Positions 11,401-22,693 of a stretch of DNA of 64,000 bases are shown piece by piece. The DNA is from Tamarix chinensis (taxonomy: Eukaryota; Streptophyta; Magnoliopsida; Caryophyllales; Tamaricaceae). A program made the translations under genes and the position numbers. The notes below the pieces were generated by a model that made no database searches, had not been told where the DNA came from, and saw only the letters and a program-made list of their open reading frames with translations. The stretch is taken from assembly GCA_030549775.1 (NCBI GenBank), contig CM060172.1, positions 56,843,942 to 56,907,941 on the forward strand, read 5' to 3'. Position 1 is the first letter of the stretch; each line of letters begins with the position of its first letter.

Positions 11401-11786
11401 CAGGGGGAGCCATTTCATGGCAATCCAAGTTACAAAAGTGTGTAGCATTTTCCACAACTGAGGCAGAGTATATTGCGGCCGTGGAAGCAAGTAAAGAGAT
11501 GCTATGGCTTAAGAGGTTCCTTCGAGATTTGGGTTTGAGGCAAGGTGAGTATGTAGTATTCTGTGATAGTCAGAGTGCTATTGACTTGAGCAAGAATGCA
11601 ATGTATCACGCTCGCACCAAGCATATTGATGTTAGATATCATTGGTTGAGGAATGTGATCGAGGAGAAGCATTTGAAGCTGAAGAAAGTCCACACAGACA
11701 AGAATGGTGCAGATATGTTGACAAAGCTAGTCCCAGGAAGCAAGCTTGAAGTTTATGGTAAGCTTGCTGGGATGAAGGTCAAGTGA
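8478..11786 (+). CDS. Copia Pol polyprotein (protease, integrase, reverse transcriptase, RNase H)
   Basis: An uninterrupted frame of 1102 codons. Protease active site DTGA is at residues 46-49. The pre-integrase zinc region has HRRLGH near 175 and CDHC near 206. The integrase triad is D236, D299 (in RSDNGGEY) and E335 (in GVAERMNR), with the DD35E spacing. Reverse transcriptase contains LDVKTAFLHGDL and the catalytic YVDDMLIVG at 782-790. RNase H shows D954 (YTDANMAGD), STTEAEY near 993 and D1030 (FCDSQSA). The frame has no internal stop and all catalytic residues are present. The ATG at 8478 is six bases after the gag TAA in the same phase. Whether Pol is made by readthrough or reinitiation, or is lost, cannot be told from sequence. 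Confidence 0.95.
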   Translation: MQNSQKEGDDKNTAATASKRDDEIALICATNDCNHVESSDSEWLVDTGASYHCVPKREYFMNYQAGDFGSVKMGNQSSASIVGLGDVRVKTSVGCMLTLKNVRHIPDLRLNLLSPNVLDQEGFRHTFGDGKWKLSKGSMTVARGVLCCSLYKTYLSVCSGELNAVEEKNSPNLWHRRLGHMSDKGLKLLAGKSLIPVDKTISLDPCDHCLAGKQHRASFARKSTRRQDKLELVHSDVCGPIELESLGGNKYFVTFIDDATRKTWVYMMKTKSQVFEIFQKFHAMVEREIERKLKRLRSDNGGEYTSNEFKHYCSQHGIRHEKTEPGTPQHNGVAERMNRTIVEKVRCMLRMSNLPKTFWGEAVQCAVYLINRAPSITLGLDIPERAWKGCDPTYSHMRVFGCKAYMHVPKEQRSKLDSKTHPCVFVGYGDEEYGFRLYDPDKKKIVRSRDVVFFEHETGAELLNTRYSSSSELLFDSTDVSSSTTSVEQPANDNVDVIPDDVGEVQPDGGDVPVHDDGDHSDHSESSSDEEDLHEEEIYDEEVHEQGEQPIPQVEDTEVRRSVRERKPSTKYPSSEYILVTEDGEPESYQEVLSSDEKNIWLDAMKEEMDSLKKNDTYELVKPPKGRKVLKNRWVFKNKKDGEKIVKRKARLVVKGCNQKKGIDFDEIFSPVVKMTSIRTVLGLAASLDLELEQLDVKTAFLHGDLHEEIYMEQPEGFEEKGKEKLVCKLKKSLYGLKQAPRQWYRKFDSFMMSNGYKRTSADPCVYFRKFPGGKFIILLLYVDDMLIVGQDANIIQNLKKDLSKSFDMKDLGPAKQILGMEIARDRKAGKLWLSQEKYIERVLERFNMKDAKPVNTPLATHFKLSKRDCPTIEKEKESMSSVPYSSAVGSLMYAMVCTRPDIAHAVGLVSRYLFNPGKAHWEAVKWIFRYLRGTSKLSLCYGGGKPILEGYTDANMAGDLDNRKSTSGYVFTFSGGAISWQSKLQKCVAFSTTEAEYIAAVEASKEMLWLKRFLRDLGLRQGEYVVFCDSQSAIDLSKNAMYHARTKHIDVRYHWLRNVIEEKHLKLKKVHTDKNGADMLTKLVPGSKLEVYGKLAGMKVK

Positions 11787-11821
11787 TCATGGAAGTGATC
11801 GTGTCTTCCCCGCATTTGGCT

Positions 11822-11833
11822 GGAGGGGGAGAT
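11822..11833 (+). other. Polypurine tract of the copia element
   Basis: GGAGGGGGAGAT directly precedes the 3' LTR and is the expected primer for plus-strand DNA synthesis. Confidence 0.9.
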
Positions 11834-12643
11834 TGTTGTGGGTCCAGCCCACATGTATTAGTAAAATGTATATTTTGCTTTGTCCTAAGGAATGGGCATT
11901 TGATAGCATTTTTACTAATCTTGGATTAAGTCCAACTTGGGCTTATTATTTGGGCTTCTTAATTAAGCCTTTGGTATAAATACTTGCTTTACAAATTAGG
12001 GCAAGACATGAGAGGTGTGAATTCATAAAGTCACACACAATTAGAAGCAAAAGAAGAGAGGAAGACAAAGGGTTGGAGAATCGTGATTTGCGATTGTTCA
12101 AGAACAGCATTCAGAAAGTTATCGATCGCCGGAGTTTCCACCGTTGGATTTTGCTGAAATTTGGACAGCTTGTTGGGGACACATAGGGCCTCATTTTGAA
12201 CGGTTGGATCGTCGTTTTGAGATCTGGTTCGTCTGTTATTTCAGTGGGATCGAAACTCTGATTTGTGGTGATATTCTTCACCTTTGATCTCTTCTTGCTT
12301 AAGCTCTTATGTATGTTCTTGTTGGTGGGTTGTGAATTGTTGTGAACTGATTTGGATGGTTCATTTTGCCCTCAATTTATCATAATAAGAGAAGGAGATA
12401 GGGTGGACTCCTCAAACGTCCCGTGGTTTTTACTCTTCACATCGAAGGGGTTTTCCACGTATAAATCGTGTGTTGATTGGTTCGTTTTGCTAATCTATTC
12501 GTTTATGCTTGCTGCCCATAATTAGTTTTGTTTGGTGATTTTATTTGGTGAATTATTTGTGGTAGATTTGGGTTGTATCATTTGGTTGATTGTCTTGGTG
12601 TTGATCCTTGTGGGTATTGTCATATATTACCCGGGTCCTTTCA
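11834..12643 (+). repeat. 3' LTR of the copia element
   Basis: This is 810 bp, the same length as the 5' LTR, at a constant offset of 4991 bp and with three single-base differences and no indels. Confidence 0.96.
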
Positions 12644-13618
12644 CGTCGCACAACCCAATGTTCATCCGAGCTTGACTTCCGCCTTGATGTCAGTTACTAG
12701 CAAAGAAGAAACAATGGTGTTTGTCTAACAATAATGCTATAACACGGCATAAATTTCCAACGATTTGAGGCTTAAATATAGCGCACACAGTAAACATTGT
12801 AGCCATATCTGTGCATAAACTCAAAGACACGAAATATATTCAAATGAACACAGAAGCAAAGCGCATACCTTTAATTTGAAATAAAATAGGAAAATATGAT
12901 TTAATAGCCGAATCAGTAAATCTAAAGTTTAATAAACTAAAGCGCCAAACTTTAATCGGCGAATCGAAGTCTGAAGCTCCCTGAACCAAGTCAGCGAACA
13001 AAAAAAATAAATTACCAAACTTCAATTTAATTCATTTGAAATCTGAACCTAAATTATATTGCTAAAGAGTTATGTTGTAGAATTCATCACAGAATAATAA
13101 GCGTGCCTGAACTGACTGGATCACCTCCTCTCGAAGAAGAACCACCGATGCAGGCAAATGGAAGAAGTCGAAGACGAAGCTTGCTCGAAGAAGATCGACG
13201 TTCGGAGGGGAATATACTGATTTAAGATAAACAAAAAAAAATCAGAGAAAGAGAGCCTTTTACTGATTTTCTTATACTCATCAAACTCTTGCAATTTAGG
13301 AAGGGCCTAAGGAGAAGAAAAATGATCAAAGTAGCATTAGCTGATTTAACAAATCAATACAAGAAGGTATTCAACGCTCTTTATTCTTCTCCTTTCCTAG
13401 CCTTGTTAACTATTAAATATCTTATGATCATATTCTGCTAATCGCCAGGGAATTTAGTTGAGTAAGTTAATCGAATGATCATGTTGTCAGAAATTGCTAA
13501 CAGATTTAATTGTAAGTGATTGTTAACCATTCATGATAAATTATATTACTAACCTGCACTGCGTAGAACTCTATCCTTTTTACCGGCAATGAAAGCACTG
13601 ACCTCTGCCTTTCATTTT
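12644..13618. other. Former upstream region of the F-box pseudogene, no gene seen
   Basis: Before the copia insertion this stretch was continuous with 6678-6842, upstream of the minus-strand F-box pseudogene. Positions 13110-13210 contain CGAAGAAG-rich sequence that could be leader or exon, but no domain can be read. The rest is AT-rich. Confidence 0.4.
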
Positions 13619-13632
13619 GGCGATTTCATCTG

Positions 13633-13871
13633 TATCAAAAGGCGATAACCCCCGGGGCCTCCGCCGCCGGCCTGATAACTTTGGAGGATATAAATCACGG
13701 GGACTCGGCGGTCAAGCTTATGGTGGTCCCGTCCGTGGTGTCTACAAGGAGTCACCCCCACAAAGAAAGATTGAAACTCCCACGCTGTGGCTGTCACGAA
13801 TATCGAACATCAGACCATTTGTATCAACTTTCCGTGTCTCGTGCCTCAGCCAACTAAGCTATGCCCGTACG
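13633..13871 (-). mobile_element. tRNA-derived SINE with RNA polymerase III boxes
   Basis: On the minus strand, a box A-like TAGCTTAGTTGG (13850-13861) is followed about 40 bp later by a box B-like GTTCGATATTC (13798-13808). This is the spacing of an internal Pol III promoter. A roughly 240-bp body is flanked by a 14-bp direct repeat, GGCGATTTCATCTG (13619-13632) and GGCGATTTTATCTG (13872-13885), with one mismatch. That repeat fits a target duplication made by LINE machinery. The tail reads TTTTGATA rather than a long poly(A), as seen in some plant SINEs. The start is approximate because the duplication overlaps the tRNA-like head. Confidence 0.82.
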
Positions 13872-14049
13872 GGCGATTTTATCTGCACCACCTCGCCTTG
13901 TTCGTTCCTTCTGCTTTTATGGATTTGTTAGTGTGTTGTCGTATGCACGGTTGCACGGGAGCGTTGCACGGAGACAGAGATCCAAAAATATAAAAATATA
14001 TATTTTTTTTAAATTTTAAGAGAAATGAGATAAAGAAATAACAATATAT

Positions 14050-14310
14050 ATATAGATTTAGACTCTTATACAAATCATTATTTAAAATACAAACGTAGGA
14101 ACTCTTAATTACTGTTAGATCTATTAGCTTTAAAGGTGAGATTAAAATAAATTTAGATTAGATATTTACTAAATATTAAACATTAATCAAATACTAATCT
14201 AATAGTTAAGATTGGTTATTATATATGTATATAAGTAATCTACTAAATATAATTAGTTTCTACGTTTGTATTTTAGATTAGAATTTTTACACGATCTTAA
14301 TCCTACGTAT
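14050..14310. repeat. MITE-like imperfect inverted repeat
   Basis: Arms around AAAATACAAACGTAGGAACT (14084-14103) and AGTTTCTACGTTTGTATTTT (14254-14273) are nearly perfect reverse complements. The similarity continues outward for about 35 bp on each side. The hairpin-forming, AT-rich, roughly 260-bp layout fits a MITE, but I could not fix a target duplication or assign a superfamily. Positions 13886-14049 between the SINE and this repeat hold a short GTTGCACGG duplication and AT-rich sequence. Confidence 0.45.
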
Positions 14311-15157
14311 ATAATAAAATATAGATCAAATCTATTAAAATTAAGAGAGAGAAATTAAAAAAATTCTAAATAACTATCTAAATTAATTGATTTAAATTAT
14401 TAATATTTTTTTAAAAAATAAATAAATATTTCTAGTATTGATTCTAATACCAAAAAAGTTTGAAATCAAAAAATATTTTTGGAATGTTTGAGAAATAAAA
14501 AACAACACTAAATTATCATTTTCGTATTTTACTGCTTGTATGAAGAGGAAGGTAGTAACAAAAGTAATAGCCAAACTTGAGATTCCACCGAGTATCGGAG
14601 CACGAAAAGAAAATAAAAGAAACAAAAGCTAAAAGTAAATGGGTAAAGATGATCGCCTAAGAAACCTAATAAGCAAAGACTATTTTGACTTACGAAGTCA
14701 GAATATTAATTTCACACCTTCTATTGTATTGATTCAGGACGGTGCCTAAAATATTAAATCAACACTAGTGGAACCATATTGATACGCATTTTATTATTAA
14801 AATATTAGTATCAGTTTAGACCAAGTCTACCTTCTACTCTTATTACTTGCATATGGATATTAGGGTCTCTATGTTAAACTCGAACTATATTTGATTAACA
14901 CTTTGATGTTAATGATATACTAATTTATATTATAGAAAAGTCCACTAATTGAATTGTTATTTTTTTATAGTGTTTTCAAGTAAGTAAATATGCTATTAAC
15001 TTTGGTACCACACAAACCATAAAGAGTAAGATTGTTACTATTTATAATATTGGTGTAACTTATTGAATATAGTGGAATTGTAATTTTTAGAGACCATGAC
15101 CACTAATTTAATTATGGGTATTAATATATGTATTTTGGGAGTATTAATAAGAGTATT
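14311..15157. other. AT-rich spacer
   Basis: No gene or complete element was seen. CACTAGTGGAACC near 14764 looks like the tip of a CACTA element, but no matching opposite end was found. Confidence 0.5.
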
Positions 15158-17659
15158 TACAACATCCTAAATTCCAAAACACTTTGTTTACAACGGAAGT
15201 ATGATACCAAATAGTTGGGTGTTATTATCGTAATTAATACAACACTATCTCACCAAACTATCCTCACGTTAATAAAAAGACAAAACTATTAGAATAGAAA
15301 ACATGATAAATAGAAAATGAGAGAAATCCTATAAACATGAATCTATATTGGCAATTTACTCCAAGTACAATATCTAAAACTACAGACAAAGGGATACTAT
15401 GGATCAAAGAGTCCAACAAGATATTCAGGTAAAACTATCATCCAGATAATATCACTCTAAGCCTAAAAACCTCGATATAAAAACTCACTCCACCCCACAT
15501 ATACCATCATAAACTGTAAAATCAGTCACTAGTTCCTCATCGATCTACACATAGACATCTAGGTAGTCTGCCTATGGGAATGAGTAAAACCCATAAAAGT
15601 GATGGTTAGTATGTTATATACTAAATAAGGTGATAGTACATTCAAATAAGGGATATAGATAATTACATGAATTCACAGCAAAAAAATAAACATCCATGCG
15701 AGATACATAAAACAATGCAAGGTGATCACTAATTCCAAGTCTCATTATTAAATATAACATATTTCATTATTTTATTTACATTAAATTTAGGGACTCCATT
15801 ATTCATAATCTAGTAGAATGGACTGAAGTACTTCTCAGGAAAGAACACACCTAAGTGATCATTATCGTCTAATGGAATGAACCCAATATATACTAGAGCA
15901 ACATGATATTTACCACCATTTTTAAACCTATGGAACAGTATGAAACACCTCTCAAGGAAGAATACACTTGCGCCACTATTATTATCTTGTGGAACAAACA
16001 AAACACCTTGTTCCTAACTCATGTAATCTTTTATCTTAAATAATTAATATATTATCCATTAGTTACTTTTTCTCAAGTCATATTCTCATTCACATTGAGT
16101 TTACAATCCTACTATTCTTAATCTAGTACAACAGAATGATGCACCTATTAGTAAAAAGCACACCCGAGCCACTACTATCATCTAGTGGAACAGACATGTA
16201 AAATACTTCTGGCCAACTTATGTGATCTTTCACTTTAAATGATTAGTTTTTTATTCATGCTTGGTTGGATAGGTACAAAACATAATTGAAGCAAATAAAA
16301 TACAATCACATAGATATCAAGATCGTTATCAAGTATTTAAGTCCATATACTTCCTAAAAAACCCTAATTTTACATTTTAGGCATATCTTATTCCTTATTT
16401 CTCTTTTATCTACCAAATTTAGTATCTCTTCCTCAAATATTATTATTATCAACATACCTAAAAATCAAGGCCTAACTCTAACGTATTAAACATGTGATAA
16501 CAACCTTATAATAAGAGTTACTATTTATGAGGCTTACAAAATCCTAAATTAATAAGTACGTCATAAAATTTTCAAAAAAAATTATGATTTCCAAATTCAA
16601 TATAAATTCTTACAATATTGTTATTAATAATATATCTAGAAATCATGTTCTAACTCTTAATATTTTACACATGTAATAATGACATTTAAGCCATTTTCTC
16701 ATTTTGTAGATCCAATGCTATTTTCATTTACTCTAAACATACCACCTAATACTCTTAGCATATTTTAACCCATACAACACACTAAAATACCATAATTTCC
16801 ATATTAGGCCCACAATGACCAAAATGTCCTTATTCAACGAAACATATTATATATTTGGTATTATTATTTCCAAATTCTCTATTTATCACCATATATCTTA
16901 AATACTCATTTCCCACATATCATCCTTATTCAACCTACAATAAAATACCACATATCATACCATTCTTTTAGAATTTTCAATATATAAATTATTGTAACGA
17001 TAACACATGCTTCTCAAATCACTCACTTTTCATCATATAGTATCATATAACCACATTATAATATTGATCAACATGAAGTTATTAACATAACACAACAACA
17101 CAGTAACACATGAAACCATACTAGAAATTTAGCACAAAACCCTAATTAGGACTAGTATTTTTACAAAAAAAAGGTATCAATTTCTAAGCACATATGTTAT
17201 CCTACCTCCTCCGAAACCTCTAAATAATAACTTGAGAAATAGTAATAAAACATCATTAGAACTTAATGATATACTTAATAAAAAAAATTAAGGTGATAGA
17301 GAGTGAAAGGATTGGAGAAAGATTGAAACAAGGCTCAAAAGAGTCTCAACCAAACTTTGTGCAACAAGGAGGGGCCTCAGTTAAAATGGTAAAATTGAGG
17401 GGGTAGCAACAACAAGTACTTTCGTTGCTAGGGGTTGTGGAATGGAAAAAAATGTAGAAGGGGATGGGGTTGCAATAGTAGAGTAGGCTAAAAGGAGGTA
17501 TGGTTTTCAATGGTAATGGGTGTGGTTCAGTGGTTGGTGCCGAAGGAATGAGAGGAGCAACAATATTTTGTTCCATTACTAAGGGGTGGGGAATGGTATA
17601 GGAGATTGAATAGGGTGGTTGGCTGCGGTGGAAATGACTAAAGGAGTCTGGTTGGCTAA

Positions 17660-20600
17660 TGTAACACCCTAAAAAATTATCATTAAAATTTTTTATTTTT
17701 AATGTAAAATCATCTAACCATAAGAGGGGGTGTTACCACTGTAATTGGTATAAGTCTAGTCCCAAGCCATCATTATACCAACTATAAGGCAAAACAAAAA
17801 TAGGCTACCTATGATAAGCATAGTAAGTTAGTATTTTGTAATATAATAAAGGTTAAGTATTTGTTTCCAAAATAAATACTAAAATACACAAACATTATTC
17901 AACAAAAGTAAAACATTAAAACTAGAAAGATGGAAAGGACACTAGCCGAATGTCACTCTCTCTGGTCCCCAACACTAGACACAACTGCATCACTCTACCT
18001 TAACCATATCATCATAAGCAAAAAAGTCATTTAGAGAATCCTCATTCACTTGCACAGGCTCAAAAGGGGACACTACTCGTGGGAATGAGCAACACTTATA
18101 ATAGAGCTGATCAGTACACTACGTATTGAGTAACGTAACAATACAGCCAAGCATGTTAGAACAGTTAATGACACTATAATAAAAAAATAAAAATGCATAT
18201 ACGTAGGTCATATTGGTTAGTTAACTCATGAATCCCCTCTTAACGTGAGTAATGGTCTATTACCCTCCTTTCTCACATATGATGATCATTAGCATCTAAG
18301 GTTACTCCTCAAAACCCTAGTTCTCTCTAGTTGATCTAGCCCCTCCTTTACTACTTGGTTAGCCTTAATTTTCCACAAACAGGCATATTGTACTATGCTT
18401 ATTCATATCCTAATTGTTTTTAGCCTAACTCCTCCATTTCGCACATATGATAATAACCTTCCAAAATGACCCCTCTCAAAAACCTAATTTTCCTATGGTA
18501 GTTATATATGCTCCCACTTATCCCACCTGACCATCATATTTAGTACACAATCCCCAAATAGCATGATTAACATCAAATTTTAGAGTTACAACCTAAAGCC
18601 CCCATTTCCTACATATGATAATAATATATCCCTAGGGTTTTGTACTACCAAAGCCCCACTTCCACCTGCTTAGTAATCTCCCATCCCTTATCATCCAAGG
18701 ACTCCCCCAATTGTGCCAATCTACCCAACAATGTCATCATTTTCCCCATATCCATTCTTAGCAACCATCCTTCACTTAACCACCCCTGGACACAACTCGC
18801 ATTAGGTTTGACTCACTCCATTTATGGTTAACCCTCTCCATGTAATGTTTACCTTAATTTCCTTTATATTTACCATAATTATTTTGTTTAGCACCTTTAA
18901 AATGATATTAGACTAATTTCACCCTAAGAATTCCCCATATGCCTCTTTTTGCAATGTTAACCAAAATACCCTTGGGTCTCAGAACCCTACTTAAGTCTTA
19001 TGGCTTCTAATGCAAGGCCTCCCAAACATCTCAAAACATACAATACCATATAATAGAAACACTCATCAACACATGAACCAACACAATCATGTCCACACAT
19101 ATGTTTACCTTTAGTCTTTGCCAAGTTAAGCCGCACATACAACCCTAGTATTTCATGCATGTATTCATTTAGCACATAATAAAGTCACATTTTACCAAAA
19201 CAAGTCCCTAGCTATGACTGTATCCTTACTGAAATGGTTCCGATTTCTAAGTATAAATAACCTACACCTCCTTTCTTGCTGTCATCAAAACAATACCTAG
19301 AAATATGGAAATATTCTAACTTAGGTTATATTTTCCTTTTTCTTTCTTTTCTTTTACTTTAAATAAAAAAATAATAAGAATATCTAGTCAAATGAAACTC
19401 AAAGGGAGGAAAGGGAGTAGTGGTGAGCAAAATAGGGAATAAAAGTGGAGTGATAATAGCAGCAGCAAAAGCGTAAGGGTGGTGGGCAATTTTTGTTGTG
19501 AAAAATGGTTGGGGTTAGTAGCTTAGGGGTTGAGGGTGATGTCGAATAGGCTAGTGGGGGAGAAAGGGTGGTGGTGATGGGACTTAAGATCAGTGGTGGT
19601 GCAACCGAGAGGGTCGAGGAGAAAGGAAGAAAAAAAGCAAAGAAAGGGCTGGTTTGGTCAGCTGCATAGGCTGGGGCACTTCTGCAGGGTGGGTGTGGTG
19701 TGGCGGTGTCATGGAGGGTAGGAGTTGGTCAGCGACGGTGGTGGTGTAAGGTGGTGTAGGCTACACGACTATAGGTTCAGGGGGAAAAAATAAGGGGAGG
19801 AAGGGAAATAAGGCTAGCAGGCATAGAAGGGTACAGGGAGGGAAGAGGGAAGGAGCTTGGGGGCATGGTCTGGTGGCGATAGTGGCTAGAATCATTAGAG
19901 AACGGGGTTGTGGAGAATAGGGGGATCGATGAGGGAGAAGAATAGGAGAGGGGGCGTCAAAAGGGGAGGTATTTATAGGTAGGGAAGGGGTGTGGATGTA
20001 GGGAAGACAATAAGGATGGCTGGATGAAGGGAGAAGAACGACGCAACGACAACAGGGTAGGGGCAGGTGTTGGGGTGGTAGGTATAGGGGTGAAAAGGAG
20101 CATGTAGGGGGTCATGTAGGGGAAACCATGTATGATCATGCCAGTGTGTATGTCCTGCATGGTGAAGAAGGGAAAGGAAGGGGAGCTTGGCTGGGTGTAG
20201 GGGAGCTGTAGGGGATAAAAATGGAAGGGGATGGACGAGTGTGAGGTAGGGGATGTAGAGAAAAAAGGGAAAAGGGAAAAGATAAAAGAATGGAGGGAGA
20301 AAAAGGGAAAGAAAGGAAGGAAGGGGGTTGGGTCAGTCTCATGGGAGAAAGAAAAGGCAGAGGGAGGGGAAAGTCAGGTTGGTCGAGTGGGAAAGGAAGA
20401 AAAGGGAAAAGGGGGAAAAGATAAAAAAAAAAGAAGAGTAAGAAGAAGAAGAAGAAGAAAGAAAGAAAGAAAGAAATAAAGAAAAAGGGAAATAAAAAAA
20501 GTTGAGGAAATTTTAGGTTAGATTTTTTGGGTAGATTAATGGTAATTATATAAATAATTAAAATTTTTATAATTTGCCTAGAATTTATTTTAGACTAAAT

Positions 20601-20725
20601 AATTAAAATAATATCTTGGAATTAGGCTAAATAATAAATTTTAAACATTATATTATTATTAATATATTTTATTTTATCACTTTATTATTAAATTATTATT
20701 ATTTTTTAAAAAAATGGGTATTACA
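17660..20725 (-). mobile_element. Solo LTR A, Ty3-gypsy-like group, 3.07 kb
   Basis: Forward ends are TGTAACACCC and GGGTATTACA. Flanks GCTAA (17655-17659) and GCTAC (20726-20730) form a target duplication with one mismatch. The sense strand is judged minus because a TATAAATA box (minus, 19970-19977) lies about 750 bp from the sense start, and the TACGTA and GGGAATGAG blocks are in reverse orientation near 18080-18150. The purine-rich run 19390-20510 is the pyrimidine-rich promoter-side region read backwards. No gag or pol is present. The frames in it are low-complexity. Confidence 0.78.
19970..19977 (-). promoter_or_regulatory. TATA box in LTR A
   Basis: TATAAATA on the minus strand, about 750 bp from the sense 5' end of LTR A, in a position comparable to those of LTRs G and C. 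Confidence 0.45.
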
Positions 20726-21039
20726 GCTACAGTTGAAATTGCTTAATAGAGATGGGGTGCTGCGGTGATTTTTGCCAAAGGTGGTGGCGGTGTTTAGGTG
20801 GAACTTGCCAATATCATGGGTAAGGGAATGGTGTGGATCACTAGTGGCTGGGATGTGGTTTTGGTGGGAGCTATTGATGCTAATGGGCGAGGCACGACAA
20901 GGGCTACCAGTGATGATTTTTAGGGTGTATTTGGCGATGGCAAGGAGGGAGATAAAGGAAAGAAGGCTTTGTTCGGTGGTGATAATTTTGGCAGAAAAGA
21001 GAGGGAGGAAGGAGGTTTTTTAGGCATTTAATGTAGGAG

Positions 21040-22693
21040 TGAAACACCCCGAAAATTTATAGTTAAAAATTTTCATTTGACATGGAAAACCATACACTAA
21101 AAACGAGAGGTACTACCACCGTGATTAGTACAAGATTGACCCCTAGCCTATCTCATATTAACAACAAGGCTAAAGGTATGAAAATTATTAACACGAATGG
21201 TCATTGAAAACCATAATAGTTCAACATTCATAAATAAAACTAGAGTACGCAATGCCAATGTTAATACAGAATAGAAAAAAGTACTAACAACACCCACTAT
21301 AAGGAAATAATAATAATAATAATAATAAATAAGTCTGGGGAACACCATCTTGGACCCTACACCAGGTACATCAAGTCATCACTCTGCCCCACCCAATACA
21401 TCATATGCATCAAAATCATCAAGGGCATCATCTCCTATCTGCACAAACTCAAGAGGGGGCACTACTTATGGGAATGAGCAACATCCATAAAAGGAGTGAT
21501 CAGTACGCTACGTACTGAGTAAGGTAACCATATATCTAAGACATAGCATAACACGTAAAAGGCAAATAATGCATACAATAAACCAAACAGGTTAATAATC
21601 ATTATTAGAATTTATGCCATTAATACCGTCTTTACACATCTCTCAAATTACATCCAAGTAAGTATGGGAATCCCACTATTATAGCCACTGGAACAAAAAC
21701 AACTACTTCAGAATAAAACGTAGCTGGCCACTATTATAGCCGTTGAATTAAAAATACTACTCCGGGACAGAACATGCATGGCCACAATTATAGCCGCTGG
21801 ACTAGAAATGCTACTTCAGGTCAGAACGCACCTGGCTTCTATTATAGCTAGTGGACTAAAAATTATCCTAACCTGGTCCTGACCCACGTGGTGTTCTACT
21901 ATAAGTAATTAATATCTTTTGCATAACTTATTACCATACAAGGTTTGGTTTATCAAGCTCGAAACCCCTGCTATTATAGCTGGTGGACTGAAAATACTAC
22001 TCCAAGGCAGAATATACCTAGCCACTATTATAACCGGTGGACCGATCTCCAAGGCAAGAAAGCTCCTGGCCACTATTATAATCTGTAGAATGGAAATCAT
22101 CCTAAGACTGGGCCTAGTTCGATACTCTTTCACTTTAAATAATCAATATTTTATTTGTGTCTTAGTCCACAAGTAAACCCCAACTACACATGCATGCCCC
22201 CAATAGACTCCCAACTCATTACCACACTTCAACCCTAAACTTCCTAAATGACCCGATCCCATAACTTGGGACCTCTACACTCCTCAAGACTCCAAGACCC
22301 CTTTTTCTCCTTCCACCCTACTCACCATGAATCCAAAAGTCCCTATACATGTGGGTCAAGGCACACTTCCCTATTTCTCCACCTAGGCTCACCATCACTT
22401 ACTAGGGACTAGGGTTTCCTCTTGAAACCCTAATCTGACCTATGTGGCCCCAGCCTCTCTTTTTCCTATATAGCTCATACCGCCCTTGACTTCAACACCA
22501 TCACTCCACCCAACCCACTCCAAACACCATACCCCTACTCTCCAACTTTCACATGAGATAAAGAACTCTAGTTGGTCACCCCAAAACCCTAATACCCCTC
22601 TTTTCTTTTACACCTTCCCTTCATACACAAAATCCACCCTCCTTTTCACTTGACTCTCACTCTTCATATGACACACTCCTTACTATCAAAAAT
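21040..22693 (-). mobile_element. Partial long LTR D (minus sense)
   Basis: It starts TGAAACACCCCGAAAATTT in the forward strand. It carries the GGGAATGAG block and the palindromic GTACGCTACGTAC (near 21510-21525), then several decayed CCACTATTATAGCC modules at 21670-22095, and then ACCCTAA-rich sequence. Only the sense 3' portion is recognisable; it stops at the start of LTR I. A (TAA)n run lies near 21308. Confidence 0.6.

Larger units (their letters stand above)
6843..12643 (+). mobile_element. Ty1-copia LTR retrotransposon, nearly complete and young
   Basis: The element is 5801 bp with 810-bp LTRs at both ends, a tRNA-iMet-type primer site, gag, pol with protease-integrase-RT-RNase H order (the copia order), and a polypurine tract. 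LTRs begin TG and end CA. The flanking 5-mers are CGTGG (6838-6842) and CGTCG (12644-12648), a target duplication with one mismatch. The two LTRs differ at only three sites (7136/12127, 7250/12241, 7306/12297), about 99.6% identity, so the insertion is recent. It lies in the upstream region of the F-box pseudogene. Gag and pol share one frame, separated by a TAA. The lineage may be Tork/Tnt1-like, but I could not settle this. Confidence 0.97.
15158..21039 (-). mobile_element. Decayed long LTR J (minus sense), interrupted by solo LTR A
   Basis: The visible parts are about 15158-17659 and 20726-21039. The left part keeps the group's order seen from its sense 3' end: a start resembling AACATCCTAAATT, a GGGAATGAG block near 15575, degenerate CCATTATT-type modules at 15790-16210, and purine-rich sequence at 17280-17650 that continues right of A at 20740-21030. 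Both outer ends are eroded. No coding sequence remains. The call rests on colinearity with the better copies, not on a target duplication. Confidence 0.55.

Noticed and set aside
13633..13871. A tRNA gene
   Set aside because: The box A and B motifs are present, but no full cloverleaf can be formed, and the 14-bp flanking duplication indicates a SINE.
14764..14776. CACTA transposon tip (CACTAGTGGAACC)
   Set aside because: No inverse terminus, subterminal repeats or 3-bp target duplication could be paired with it.
20231..20479. Lys/Glu-rich frame in LTR A
   Set aside because: Purine-rich simple sequence, the reverse view of the pyrimidine-rich LTR segment.
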